This document shows positions 49,829-59,288 of a stretch of 64,000 nt of DNA, one piece after another. Positions within the stretch are counted from its first letter, which is position 1. Every line of letters begins with the position of its first letter. The stretch spans positions 248,001 to 312,000 of the forward strand of contig CAWBXO010000004.1 of the NCBI GenBank assembly GCA_963792785.1. The letters are read 5' to 3'. The DNA comes from CAWIMX01 sp963792785. GTDB taxonomy: Bacteria > Acidobacteriota > Vicinamibacteria > Vicinamibacterales > CAVVIG01. Made by a program: the position numbers and the translations under genes. Below the pieces are notes generated by a model. That model was not told the DNA's origin, did no database searches, and worked only from the letters and a program-made list of their open reading frames with translations.

Positions 49829-51913
49829 TCATGCGTGCGCGTGCGGCCCTCCTCTGCCGCGCGTCACCAGGGCTTTCGCCGTCTCGACGACGTGCTCCGG
49901 CGTGAAACCGAACTCGCGCATCACGATGGGGCCGGGCGCCGACGCCCCGAAGCTGTCAACGCCGATCATCGCGCCCTCGGGACCCACGTAGCGCTCCCAA
50001 CCGAACGGCGCGGCCGCTTCGATGCTGACCCGCGCGCGCACGCCAGGCGGCAGCACCGTGTCCCGGTACGCCTGCGGCTGCGCGTCGAACAGCTCCCAGC
50101 AGGGCATCGACACCACGCGGCTCCGGATCCCGTCGGCGGCGAGCCGCGCGTGCGACTCCAGGGCGAGCGACACTTCCGAGCCTGTCGCAATCAGGATCAC
50201 CTCCGGCGGTAACGGGCCGGCCTCGGCGAGCACGTACGCGCCCTGGGCGAGACCGGATGCCGAGGCGAGCACCGTGCGATCCAGTACGGGCAGCTTCTGC
50301 CGCGTGAGCACGAGCCCCACCGGGCCGTCGGTGTGCCGCAGCGCGATGCGCCATGCCTCCACCGTCTCGGTCGCGTCGCTCGGCCGGATGATGATCATGT
50401 TTGGCATCGCGCGCAGGCCCGCCAATTGCTCGACGGGCTGATGCGTCGGACCATCCTCGCCGAGCGCGATGCTGTCGTGCGTCCAGACGTAGATGACGTG
50501 CGCCTTGCTCAAGGCCGCGAGCCGGATGCTCGGACGCATGTAGTCCGAGAACGAGAAGAACGTCGCGCAAAACGGGTGTAGCCCGCCGTGGAGCGCCATG
50601 CCGGTCAGCGCGGCGGCCATGGCGTGCTCGCGAAGCCCGAAGTGAATGTTCCGTCCCGCGTACCCCCAGGCGCCACCGGCGGCGCCCTGCGTCGGCAGGC
50701 CCTGATCGAACAGGGGTTCGGGCGCACGCTCGAAGTCGCCGCATCCCGCCATCGCGGTACGGGTCGACGGATCGAGATCCGCCGACCCGCCGATGAGATT
50801 CGTCACGACGCCGGCCAGCGCCTTGAGCACCGCGCCCCCCGCATCGCGGGTCGCCATCTCGCCGTCGGCCGGCGTAAACGTCGGCAGGTGCGCCTCCCAG
50901 CCCTCGGGCAAGTCGCCGGAGAGCGCCTGCGCAAATCGTGGCGCCACGTCGGGGTGCGCGACCGCGTACGCGTCCACGCGGCGCCGCCATGCCGCCTCGA
51001 GCTCGGCGCCCCGCTCGACGGACGCCCGAAACTCGCGCATGGCCTCGTCTGGCACGTAGAAGCGGCGATCTTCAGGCCATCCCAGCGCGCGCTTGGTCAG
51101 GCGCACTTCCTCGACCCCGAGCGGCTCGCCGTGCGCGTGCCAGGTGTCCTGTTTGTGCGGGCTGCCGTAGCCGATGTGCGTGCGCCCCACGATGAGCGAC
51201 GGCCGATCCTCGACGGCGCGCGCCGCGGTGAGCGCGGCGTCGACGGCCGCCGCGTCCTGTCCGTCGATCCGCAGCACGTGCCAGCCGCAGGCTTCGAAGC
51301 GCGCGCCCACGTCCTCCTGAAACGTGAGGTTTGTCGTCGCGGACAGCGTGATCAGGTTCGAGTCGTACAGGACGATCAACCGGCCGAGCCGCAGCGTGCC
51401 GGCGAGGGACACCGCCTCGGATGCCACCCCCTCCATCACGTCGCCGTCGCTGGCGAGCACGTAGGTGCAGTGGTCCACCACATCGTCGCCGCGTCGGTGG
51501 AAGCTCGCCGCGAGCCACCGCTCGGCGATGGCCAGGCCGACGCTGTTGCCGACGCCTTGTCCGAGCGGCCCGGTGGTGACCTCGACGCCCGGCGTGAGCC
51601 CGTGCTCGGGATGGCCGGGGGTCCGACTGTTCCACTGCCGGAACTGTTCGAGGTCGTCCATCGCGAGGTCGTATCCGGTCAGAAAGAGCAGGCTGTACAG
51701 CAAGGCGCTGGCGTGCCCGGCCGAGAGCACGAACCGGTCGCGGTCGGGCCAGTCCGGATTCTTCGGGTTGTGCCGCAGGTGGCGCGTCCAGAGGATGTAG
51801 GCCATCGTCGCCGCGCCCATCGGCATGCCGGGGTGGCCGGAATTCGCCTGTTGGACGGTGTCGATCGACAGCATCCGGATCGTGTTGACGCAGAGCTGCT
51901 CCTGCTCGTTCAT
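49829..51913 (-). CDS. tkt: Transketolase
   Basis: A 694-residue full-length transketolase. IRMLSIDTVQQANSGHPGMPMGAA is the N-terminal substrate/ThDP region, LASDGDVMEGVASEA the ThDP motif with its Asp, and FGLREHAMAAALTGM the pyrimidine-domain Glu region; DSIALGEDGPTHQPVEQL and the C-terminal domain follow. It moves two-carbon ketol units in the pentose phosphate pathway. The substitution ASDGD for the usual GDG context and SGHPGMPMG are normal. It heads toward the small membrane gene and follows the PRC-barrel gene, with zwf, tal and pgi nearby. Confidence 0.95.
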   Translation of the reverse strand: MNEQEQLCVNTIRMLSIDTVQQANSGHPGMPMGAATMAYILWTRHLRHNPKNPDWPDRDRFVLSAGHASALLYSLLFLTGYDLAMDDLEQFRQWNSRTPGHPEHGLTPGVEVTTGPLGQGVGNSVGLAIAERWLAASFHRRGDDVVDHCTYVLASDGDVMEGVASEAVSLAGTLRLGRLIVLYDSNLITLSATTNLTFQEDVGARFEACGWHVLRIDGQDAAAVDAALTAARAVEDRPSLIVGRTHIGYGSPHKQDTWHAHGEPLGVEEVRLTKRALGWPEDRRFYVPDEAMREFRASVERGAELEAAWRRRVDAYAVAHPDVAPRFAQALSGDLPEGWEAHLPTFTPADGEMATRDAGGAVLKALAGVVTNLIGGSADLDPSTRTAMAGCGDFERAPEPLFDQGLPTQGAAGGAWGYAGRNIHFGLREHAMAAALTGMALHGGLHPFCATFFSFSDYMRPSIRLAALSKAHVIYVWTHDSIALGEDGPTHQPVEQLAGLRAMPNMIIIRPSDATETVEAWRIALRHTDGPVGLVLTRQKLPVLDRTVLASASGLAQGAYVLAEAGPLPPEVILIATGSEVSLALESHARLAADGIRSRVVSMPCWELFDAQPQAYRDTVLPPGVRARVSIEAAAPFGWERYVGPEGAMIGVDSFGASAPGPIVMREFGFTPEHVVETAKALVTRGRGGPHAHA

Positions 51914-51949
51914 ACTCGATACCTCGCGACGCCGCGGACGTTCCGCGCC

Positions 51950-52753
51950 CTACTTGACCGACAGCGTCTTGGTGTCCCGGATGGATTTGGCGGTCCAATA
52001 CCCGGGACGGCCGTAATGCTCGTGGATCGCCTGTTCCTGTTGTCGATCGAGCTGCGTGCCCGGGTCGTACGGCGGCGCGTCTTTGACAGCCTGGCGGGTG
52101 AGGTCGACAGAGACGGTCGCATCCGGCCAGCTCACCTGCTCGATCCACCGCGGCGCGATGAGCACGTGGTGGCCGCCCCACCAGTGGCTCGTGTCGACGA
52201 CCAGGTAACGAATCGCCCAGGTGTGCTCGTCCACGAGCATGTCCTCGACGTGCCCGATGTCGCCGTCCGTCCCGTGGATGTGGTGGCCGATCACCGCTCG
52301 GCAACTGCGCAGATGGTGGTCCGGAGGTGCCTCGGACGCTGACGCCCGCCGGGTCTTCATGTCCTCTTCGAACTGGCGTTCGGCTGTCAGGTCGCCCGGG
52401 TACGCGCCCATGCCCCACAGACCTGCGCCGCCCCAGTAGTGGGGGTACCCGTAGTATCCGAAATACTCGGCTTCGTGCTGCCGCGACACCGGCCTCTGCG
52501 TGTCGATGTCGGGACTTCCCTTGACCTGCGCCCTGGTGAGGGACACCGGGAGCAGTTGGCCCATCCAGTCCGGATGGCCGATGGCAAGCGGCGAGATCAG
52601 CACCTTCCGGCCGGACAACCAGGTGCCCGTGTCGGCGATGAGATAGCGGATCGCCCAGTCCTCGTCATCGAAGTACAAATCGTCGACCGCCCCGATGACG
52701 CCGTCGGTTGCGCGGATCGCGTAGCCTCGAAGGTCCGTGACGTTACGTAACAT
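51950..52753 (-). CDS. Double PRC-barrel-domain protein
   Basis: A 267-residue protein with two PRC-barrel units: residues 8-80 (YAIRATDGVIGAVDDLYFDD, WAIRYLIADTGTWL, VLISPLAI) and 155-230 (HHIHGTDGDIGHVEDMLVD, WAIRYLVVDTSHWWGG, VLIAPRWI). Between them is a Tyr/Gly-rich linker. Such proteins bind RNA or stabilise complexes and often respond to stress; the role is not known. A strong GGAGGAAG site precedes the ATG. It lies between tkt and zwf on the same strand. Confidence 0.88.
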   Translation of the reverse strand: MLRNVTDLRGYAIRATDGVIGAVDDLYFDDEDWAIRYLIADTGTWLSGRKVLISPLAIGHPDWMGQLLPVSLTRAQVKGSPDIDTQRPVSRQHEAEYFGYYGYPHYWGGAGLWGMGAYPGDLTAERQFEEDMKTRRASASEAPPDHHLRSCRAVIGHHIHGTDGDIGHVEDMLVDEHTWAIRYLVVDTSHWWGGHHVLIAPRWIEQVSWPDATVSVDLTRQAVKDAPPYDPGTQLDRQQEQAIHEHYGRPGYWTAKSIRDTKTLSVK

Positions 52754-52838
52754 TGTCTTCCTCCCCCAGGAAACCGCTCGGCTTCGAGATCGACCTTAGA
52801 CGGACGCGGCAGGCCGACCGTGTTCAGAAAGAGACGGC

Positions 52839-54236
52839 TTACCCGGATGTGTCCTCCGATGTGGGATTGCACCAGCCGCCATCCGATGCGATGAGTGCGT
52901 CAGCCTGCTTCGGCCCCCAGCTCCCGCGCGCGTAGCGGCGAGCCCGATGGTGCGTCTCGAGGACGGGATCCACCGCCGCCCAGGCGGCCTCGACCGCGTC
53001 CTCACGGGTGAAGAGCGCGCCGTCGCCGGCCATGGCGTCGGTCAGGAGCCGCTCGTACGGCGCTTCCGCGCCTGGCTGCTCCTCGGACAGATAGAGCTCC
53101 TGCTGGGCCCCGACGAATTCCTTCCCGGCGCGCTTGACGCGGGCGGCGAGGGCGACCGCCGAGCCCGGGGAGATCCGGAAGCGCAGATAGTTGGGCCGGC
53201 CCTTGGCCGGCGCCGAGTCGGCGAACAGCGGCTGTGGCGGCGGCTTCAGCTGGATCAAGACCTCGGTCGCCGTGTCGGCGAGGCATTTCCCGGAGCGCAG
53301 ATACCACGGCACCCCCTCCCAGCGCCACGAGTCGATGAACAGCCGCAGGGCGCAGAACGTCTCGACGTCGGAGCGCTTCGCCACGTCCGGCTCCTTCCGG
53401 TAGCCGGCGTACTGGCCGCGCACGACCTCATCGGGCGTCAGCGGACGCATCGCCTGAAAGACCTTCGCCTTCTCGGCATGCACGGCCCCGAAGTCCCGGC
53501 CAGCGGGCGGCTCCATGGCCAGGAGCGCGACGATCTGGAAGAGGTGGTTCTGAATGACATCGCGCAGACAGCCGGCGGTCTCGTAAAACCGGCCGCGGCC
53601 TCTCACGCCGAACGCTTCAGAGAGCGTGATCTGCACGCTGGACACGTAGTTGCGATTCCAGATCGGCTCCAGGAACGTGTTGGCGAATCGGAAATAGAGG
53701 ATGTTCATGATCGCCTCTTTCCCGAGATAGTGGTCGATCCGGAAGATCGCGTCCTCCGGAAACACCGCATGTGCGGCGCGGTTGAGTGCCCGCGCCGACG
53801 CGAGGTCCCGGCCGAACGGCTTTTCGACGATCACGCGCGCATCTTCAGCCAGGCCCGCGGCGCCGAGCCCCCGGATCACGGTCCCGAAGAGCGCAGGGGG
53901 AATCGCCAGGTAATGCGCGGGTCGCGGCGCGGCGCCCAGGGCCTTCTTGATCGCCATGAACGTGCCTGCCTCGCGATAGTCCCCGCTGACGTACGTCAGC
54001 AGCGACAGCAAATGGCGGAGGGCTCGCTTGTTGTCGACGCCGCCCGACCGCCGGATGCTGTCCGTCACGCGGGCACGCAGTCGCGCGGCACTCCATTTCG
54101 GTGACGCGACGCCGATGACCGGAACCGTGAGCGTCCCTCGCTTCGCCATGGCATAGAGCGCCGGGAAGATCATCTTGTGCGCAAGATCGCCCGTGACGCC
54201 GAAGAGCACCAGCGCGCCAGAACGAGAGCGAGCCAT
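52839..54236 (-). CDS. zwf: Glucose-6-phosphate 1-dehydrogenase
   Basis: A 465-residue enzyme. The NADP-binding start ALVLFGVTGDLAHKMIFPAL is followed by VIVEKPFGRDLASA and the active-site block IFRIDHYLGKEAIMNILYFRFAN (D168-K173); the rest follows the family to WGPKQADAL. It oxidises glucose 6-phosphate to 6-phosphogluconolactone and makes NADPH. No gnd or pgl is in the window, so completion of the oxidative branch lies elsewhere. It is divergent from tal. Confidence 0.95.
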   Translation of the reverse strand: MARSRSGALVLFGVTGDLAHKMIFPALYAMAKRGTLTVPVIGVASPKWSAARLRARVTDSIRRSGGVDNKRALRHLLSLLTYVSGDYREAGTFMAIKKALGAAPRPAHYLAIPPALFGTVIRGLGAAGLAEDARVIVEKPFGRDLASARALNRAAHAVFPEDAIFRIDHYLGKEAIMNILYFRFANTFLEPIWNRNYVSSVQITLSEAFGVRGRGRFYETAGCLRDVIQNHLFQIVALLAMEPPAGRDFGAVHAEKAKVFQAMRPLTPDEVVRGQYAGYRKEPDVAKRSDVETFCALRLFIDSWRWEGVPWYLRSGKCLADTATEVLIQLKPPPQPLFADSAPAKGRPNYLRFRISPGSAVALAARVKRAGKEFVGAQQELYLSEEQPGAEAPYERLLTDAMAGDGALFTREDAVEAAWAAVDPVLETHHRARRYARGSWGPKQADALIASDGGWCNPTSEDTSG

Positions 54237-54301
54237 AAGAAATCGTAGAACCCGTCACGAGGTAAGATCAATCCACTTCTGCACATCGACCGGGGCCGGC
54301 G

Positions 54302-54340
54302 ATGGATGAGCTTGGATGAGTTTGGATGAGTGAGGATGAC
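54302..54340. repeat. GGATGAG 10-mer array at the tal start
   Basis: Four near-copies, ending in CTTGGATGAG, TTTGGATGAG and TGAGGATGAC, run in tandem in the zwf-tal gap. The tal start codon (ATG at 54336 or GTG at 54330) is within the last unit, and GGATGAG may also serve as its ribosome-binding site. Confidence 0.7.
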
Positions 54341-55466
54341 ATTGGCGACACACACCACGGCGAATGCCACGACCAGACTTCACGCCCTCGGACAGAGCCT
54401 GTGGCTCGACAACATCACGCGCGGACTGCTGACCAGCGGCACACTGCGCCGGTATATCGACGAGTGGTCGGTGACGGGACTGACGTCGAACCCGACGATC
54501 TTCGATCGCGCGATCGAAAGCGCGCATTTCTACGACGACGCCATTGAACAGAAGAGCCGCGAGGGCACGTCCGGTGAACAGCTGTTCTTCGAGCTCGCGA
54601 TCGAAGATCTGCGTCAGGCCGCCGCGCTGTTTCGGCCCGTCCACGACGCGACGCAGGGCCTCGACGGCTGGGTGTCGCTCGAGGTCTCGCCGCTGCTGGC
54701 CAACGACACGGCCGCCACGATCAGGCAGGCCGCCGCGCTCCATGCACAAGCGCACCTCCCCAACCTTCTGATGAAGATTCCCGGCACGCCGGCAGGCGCC
54801 GCGGCCATCGAAGCGTCGATCGCCGCGGGCGTGCCCGTGAACGTCACCCTGCTGTTCTCCCGGGAGCAGTATCTGGCGGCGTCGGACGCCTACATGCGAG
54901 GGATCGAGCGACGCATCGCCGCCGGCCTGGATCCGAAAGTCGGCTCCGTCGCATCGATCTTCGTCAGCCGCTGGGACAAGGCCGTGATGAAGCGGGTGCC
55001 GCCCGAACTACGGAATCGCCTCGGAATCGCCATCGCGAAGCGCACGTACGCCGCCTACCGCGAGCTCCTCGCGTCGGCGCGCTGGCAGGCGCTCTCGAAG
55101 GCCGGCGCCCAGCCGCAGCGCCTTCTCTGGGCGAGCACGAGCACCAAAGATCCCAGCGCGTCCGATGTGCTGTACCTCGAAGCGCTCGCCGCGCCGGACA
55201 CGGTCAACACCATCCCCGAGGACACGCTGCGTGCCTTCGCGGATCACGGCCACGTCGCACAGACCATGCCGGCGGACGGCGGCGATGCGGAAGGCGTGCT
55301 CGGTCAATTCACAAAGGCCGGCGTGGACGTCGCGGCGCTCGGCGACCAACTCCAACGCGAGGGCGCCCAGTCGTTTGACGACTCCTGGAACAAGCTGATC
55401 GCGAGTCTGGCGTCCAAGAGCGGCCCGTCGTCCGACGCAGGCCGCTCCGCGAAGGCCTCGTCGTGA
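54336..55466 (+). CDS. tal: Transaldolase
   Basis: A 376-residue transaldolase of the longer (actinobacterial/cyanobacterial Tal) type. LHALGQSLWLDNITRGLL, VTGLTSNPTIFDRAI, the Schiff-base Lys (K147, LLMKIPGT), VNVTLLFSREQY and YLEALAAPDTVNTIPEDTL match the family. It exchanges dihydroxyacetone units between sugar phosphates. An in-frame GTG at 54330 is possible; the start region is made of 10-mer repeats. Its stop overlaps the GTG of pgi by four bases, so the two are coupled. Confidence 0.92.
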   Translation: MTLATHTTANATTRLHALGQSLWLDNITRGLLTSGTLRRYIDEWSVTGLTSNPTIFDRAIESAHFYDDAIEQKSREGTSGEQLFFELAIEDLRQAAALFRPVHDATQGLDGWVSLEVSPLLANDTAATIRQAAALHAQAHLPNLLMKIPGTPAGAAAIEASIAAGVPVNVTLLFSREQYLAASDAYMRGIERRIAAGLDPKVGSVASIFVSRWDKAVMKRVPPELRNRLGIAIAKRTYAAYRELLASARWQALSKAGAQPQRLLWASTSTKDPSASDVLYLEALAAPDTVNTIPEDTLRAFADHGHVAQTMPADGGDAEGVLGQFTKAGVDVAALGDQLQREGAQSFDDSWNKLIASLASKSGPSSDAGRSAKASS

Positions 55467-57106
55467 CGACGAACGCACCGACCGAGCCGTCGTTCCTGAC
55501 GGCACTCCCGGCCTGGCGAGCGCTCACCGCCCACGCCGCGCAGATGCGCGACGTGCACTTGCGCACGCTGTTCGCCAACGATCCCTCACGCGGCGAGCGC
55601 CTGGCGGCGGAGGCGGCCGGCCTGTACCTCGATTATTCGAAGAACCGCATCACCAACGACACGGTCGGCCTCCTGGTGGGTCTGGCCGAGGCGTGCGGGC
55701 TGCGCGAACGCATCGCGGCGATGTTCCGTGGTGACAAGATCAACACGACGGAGGACCGGGCGGTGCTCCACGTCGCGCTGCGCGCGCCGCGCCGCGAGTC
55801 CATCCTGCTCGATGGCGACGATGTCGTAAAGCACGTGCACGAGGTGCTGGATCGGATGGCGGCGTTCGCCGACCAGGTCCGGGACGGCCGCTGGCGTGGG
55901 CACACGGGCCGGCGCATCCGCACCGTCGTCAATATCGGGATTGGCGGCTCCGATCTCGGCCCGGTCATGGCCTACGAGGCGCTGAAGTACTACAGCGCGC
56001 GGGAGCTGAGTTTCCGCTTCGTCTCGAACGTGGATGGCACCGACTTCGCGGAGGCCACGCGCGATCTGGATCCCGCCGAGACCCTGTTCATCGTCTCGTC
56101 GAAAACATTCACGACGCTCGAGACGATGACCAACGCGCGGACGGCCCGGCAGTGGGCACTCGACGCGCTCGGGGATGAGGGCGCCATCAGTAAGCATTTC
56201 GTGGCCGTGTCAACGAACGCCACAGAGGTCGCGGCATTCGGCATCGACACGGGTCACATGTTCCCGTTCTGGGACTGGGTCGGCGGCCGGTACTCGATGG
56301 ACTCGGCGATCGGGCTGTCGACGATGATCGCCGTCGGTCCGGACCATTTCCGCGCGATGCTGGCCGGCTTCGACGCCATGGACGAGCATTTCCGGACGGC
56401 CCCGTTCGACCGCAACCTGCCGGTCCTCATGGGCCTGCTGACGATCTGGTACACCAACTTCTTCGATGCCTCAACGGTCGCCGTCCTCCCCTACGACCAG
56501 TACCTGAAGCGTCTGCCCGCGTACTTGCAGCAGCTCACGATGGAGAGCAACGGCAAGCACGTGACACGCGAGGGCGTGCGCGTCGACTACCAGACCGGAC
56601 CCATCTACTGGGGCGAACCGGGGACGAACGGTCAGCACTCGTTCTACCAGCTGATCCACCAGGGGACGCGATTGATTCCCTGCGATTTCATCGGCTTCCT
56701 GCAGCCGCTGAACCCGTTGGGCCCGCATCACGACCTGCTGATGGCCAACGTCTTTGCGCAGACCCAGGCGCTGGCGTTCGGCAAGACCGCGGAGGAGGTT
56801 CGCGCGGAGGGCACGCCGGAACGGCTCGTGCCTCACCGCACCTTCGACGGCAACCGGCCCACGAACACGATCCTGGCCGAACGACTCACGCCGGAGACCC
56901 TTGGCGCGCTGATCGCCTTATACGAGCACAGCGTCTTCACGCAGGGCGCGATCTGGCAGGTCGATTCCTTCGATCAATGGGGCGTCGAACTCGGGAAAGT
57001 CCTGGCGAGTCGCATCGTGCCGGAGTTGACCAGCGCCGCGGGACCGGCGCTCGCACACGACAGCTCGACCAACACGCTCATCGCGCGTTATCGCGGGCGG
57101 AGCTGA
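55463..57106 (+). CDS. pgi: Glucose-6-phosphate isomerase
   Basis: A 547-residue full-length PGI with a GTG start. RTVVNIGIGGSDLGPVMAYEAL, IVSSKTFTTLETMTNA, VGGRYSMDSAIGLS and the late block GTNGQHSFYQLIHQGTRLIPCDF with the catalytic Lys near QVDSFDQWGVELGK agree with the E. coli-type enzyme. It interconverts glucose and fructose 6-phosphates and links glycolysis with the pentose phosphate genes beside it. It is coupled to tal and convergent with the PilZ gene. Confidence 0.95.
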   Translation: MTTNAPTEPSFLTALPAWRALTAHAAQMRDVHLRTLFANDPSRGERLAAEAAGLYLDYSKNRITNDTVGLLVGLAEACGLRERIAAMFRGDKINTTEDRAVLHVALRAPRRESILLDGDDVVKHVHEVLDRMAAFADQVRDGRWRGHTGRRIRTVVNIGIGGSDLGPVMAYEALKYYSARELSFRFVSNVDGTDFAEATRDLDPAETLFIVSSKTFTTLETMTNARTARQWALDALGDEGAISKHFVAVSTNATEVAAFGIDTGHMFPFWDWVGGRYSMDSAIGLSTMIAVGPDHFRAMLAGFDAMDEHFRTAPFDRNLPVLMGLLTIWYTNFFDASTVAVLPYDQYLKRLPAYLQQLTMESNGKHVTREGVRVDYQTGPIYWGEPGTNGQHSFYQLIHQGTRLIPCDFIGFLQPLNPLGPHHDLLMANVFAQTQALAFGKTAEEVRAEGTPERLVPHRTFDGNRPTNTILAERLTPETLGALIALYEHSVFTQGAIWQVDSFDQWGVELGKVLASRIVPELTSAAGPALAHDSSTNTLIARYRGRS

Positions 57107-57121
57107 GCGCGCGCCCCCTGA

Positions 57122-57484
57122 TCAGGGGATGCCAGAAGGCCCGTCACTTTGTTCGTGCTGACGGAATGCGGTTCCGCACAGTGCGGCGATGGCGTGTTTG
57201 GCGGACGACGGGAAATCCGTGAACATCACACCCACGAGATACTGCCCATGGGATGCATTCCCGCGCCGTTCGGACGATTGGGTGGGGGCCGTGCGGACAA
57301 TACGGACCGTCAGCCTCACGGGTGAGGCCGGCATGTTGAGCGTCAACGGGCACAGTCCGCCCAAACGCAGTGGCGCTTCGGTCCGCACGAGCGCTCCCGT
57401 CGCACTCACGTTCACCAGCCGACCGAATGCCGAGCCCAATCGCGCTTCGATTTCCGGAGTCGGGACTCGGGAGAACCTTGCCAC
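57122..57484 (-). CDS. Small PilZ-domain protein
   Basis: A 120-residue protein. RLVNVSATGALVRTEAPL contains the N-x-S-x2-G motif of PilZ, and GQYLVGVMFTDFP is the usual later strand. The canonical RxxxR motif is not clear: the N-terminal Arg residues (R3, R6, R15) are not spaced correctly, so c-di-GMP binding is doubtful. It lies downstream of the HTH/DUF2914 gene on the same strand. Confidence 0.72.
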   Translation of the reverse strand: MARFSRVPTPEIEARLGSAFGRLVNVSATGALVRTEAPLRLGGLCPLTLNMPASPVRLTVRIVRTAPTQSSERRGNASHGQYLVGVMFTDFPSSAKHAIAALCGTAFRQHEQSDGPSGIP

Positions 57485-57556
57485 GCCTATATATATCGGC
57501 AGCTTCCGCTTGTAGAAGCAGGGCGGCGGATCGCGGACACGGGCTGTCGTCGACGC

Positions 57557-58543
57557 TCAGGGGCCAGCGTCGGCTTCACTGGAGGGCGGGAGGCCCCGGA
57601 AATCGTGCCGAGCCAGGACCCGTCCTTCGGGGTCACGAGCCTCGACGACCCAATCTCCCTCGGCACCCGGCTCGAGCGTCCTCCGGCTGAACGTCCGCCA
57701 GTGCGCATTCCTCACTGGGAGCTCGACGACGCCAGCTGTCTGGCCCTGGTGAATCCAGACGTGGCGGACAGCGTCGCCCGCGCCGCCGCCCGTTACCAAC
57801 GTCCAGAAGACGACGCTCGTGCCGACCGGAAATGTGTTCGACTGTCCGACGAGCTCTCAATCGACAACGTCGGTCCCCACTGCAGAGCTGGCTATCGATA
57901 GCCGCGCTGCCTGGCTGCCATCACGTCGCTCGACCTCGATGGCAGGCGCGACGGCCTTCTCGCTCGAGACGGCCTCCGGCAGGGGCCGGCGCGGTGGTTC
58001 GGCTCCGGGGGATGGCTCTTCTATCGACCGACTGACGTCGACGCCTGTTCTCCTGTCGCTGCTCACGACACGGTTGGGCCCATTGCCTGGCTCACGCGGC
58101 TCGACCGCCGCACGCCGTGTGAGAGAGGGCACGCCAACCCACTGGACCCCGGCGAGTACCGCGACGGTCACGCCGCCCAACGCTGCTACGCGAAAGGTTG
58201 TCCCGGACCAGATCGTCCGCCCTGTTCGCTGCGCGGCCCGACGCTCGGCCGCCATGCGCATGGTGGTCCGGGCATCCGGCGTCACCGTCAATTGCCCTGC
58301 TTCGGCCTGGGCGTGCAGTGTGAGGTCGTAGTCCCGCACCAAGCCACTTGGGTCGAGGCCGAGACGCGAGGCGTACGTCCGGAGGTAGGCTCGGTTGTAA
58401 GGCCCGCCAGGCAAGGTGTGGATGGCCTCGTCTTCCAGTGCGACCAGATAGCGCCTGGCGACACGAGTGCTGTGGGCGACCTCGTCAATCGAGATGCCCC
58501 GTCGCTGTCGTTCCCGTTGAAGCGCCGGCCCAAAGGAAGCCAT
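57557..58543 (-). pseudogene. RodZ-like HTH membrane protein with DUF2914-like domain, interrupted by TGA
   Basis: Residues 1-75 form a RodZ-type helix-turn-helix (FGPALQRERQRRGISIDEVA, YLVALEDEAIHTLPGGPYNR). A helix at about 112-132 crosses the membrane, followed by a Pro/Glu-rich linker. At 57857-57859 an in-frame TGA stops reading after GTDVVD, yet the same frame continues with ELVGQSNTFPVGTSVVFW and a good DUF2914-type domain (VRHVWIHQGQ, WRTFSRRTLEP, GDWVVEARDPEGRVL). A single CGA-to-TGA change explains it. The protein is truncated, read through, or mis-sequenced at that base. Confidence 0.75.
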
Positions 58544-59288
58544 CTCAGGAGTAGGACACCAGCTCGCAGGCTGCGGAACGGCGTCGCCCCGCCTCAGACA
58601 CCTCCCCGCTGGACCTCGAGCTGCGCGGAGGGGCCACGGCCGTAACCTTCCATAACACGGAGGCTATCGGTCATTTGCCTGCTGAGGTTTAGCCGCGACG
58701 CCTGCGGGGGCAATGCTGGCGGCAGCGCCGGGCTCAGGAGGGGGCGAACTCGGTCGGCGACTGTTCCCGTTGGTCAATCAGCAGGGTGTCTACTGCCGGA
58801 ATACCAGGATCACGAGGCCGAGGCCGAGCAGGCCAAGCGTCCGCAGCATCGAAAAATCCAGCGTGAGCGCGGAGAGAAGGGGCCCAGCGTGCAGCTGGGT
58901 CACTGCGCCGAGCAAGGCGTAAGCACCAGTCAACTTGAGCAAGCGGTCTGCGGCACGAGGCTTAGGGAGCATCGAGTGGTTGAAAGCAAGGTCAGTTCCG
59001 AGTCCTCCGGCTTCACGCGATTGCCCGCGATCACATGGATCGGGAAGGCTCAGGCGGTGTCAGCCTGCATACCCAAGGCGTCGCGTGTACTGGCACGCGG
59101 AACATGCGTGTGTCACCACGGAACACTGGTCCACGACCTGGAGCGGGGAGACGGCATCCGCCGTCCCGTAAGAACAACGGAAAACAAAGGAGAAGGTTGG
59201 TTGCGGGGGCCTGCAACCAGCGGTACTTGCAGTTGTGGACTGGAGCGGCGTGAAGTTGAGGCGCTGTGGCGGTGTGACGTCAATCGCT
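58544..59288 (-). other. Gene-poor stretch with one doubtful small membrane frame
   Basis: About 745 bases hold no convincing gene. The minus-strand frame 58790-58972 encodes 60 residues with two hydrophobic segments (LLKLTGAYALLGAVTQL and TLGLLGLGLVILVF) and might be a small membrane protein or the end of a larger lost gene; it lacks a clear ribosome-binding site. Base composition becomes less G+C-rich from here on, which may mark the edge of an accessory island. Confidence 0.35.

Noticed and set aside
50588..52342. Long plus-strand frame of 584 codons
   Set aside because: It is antisense to transketolase and the PRC-barrel gene, which are certain; its composition is that of a shadow frame.
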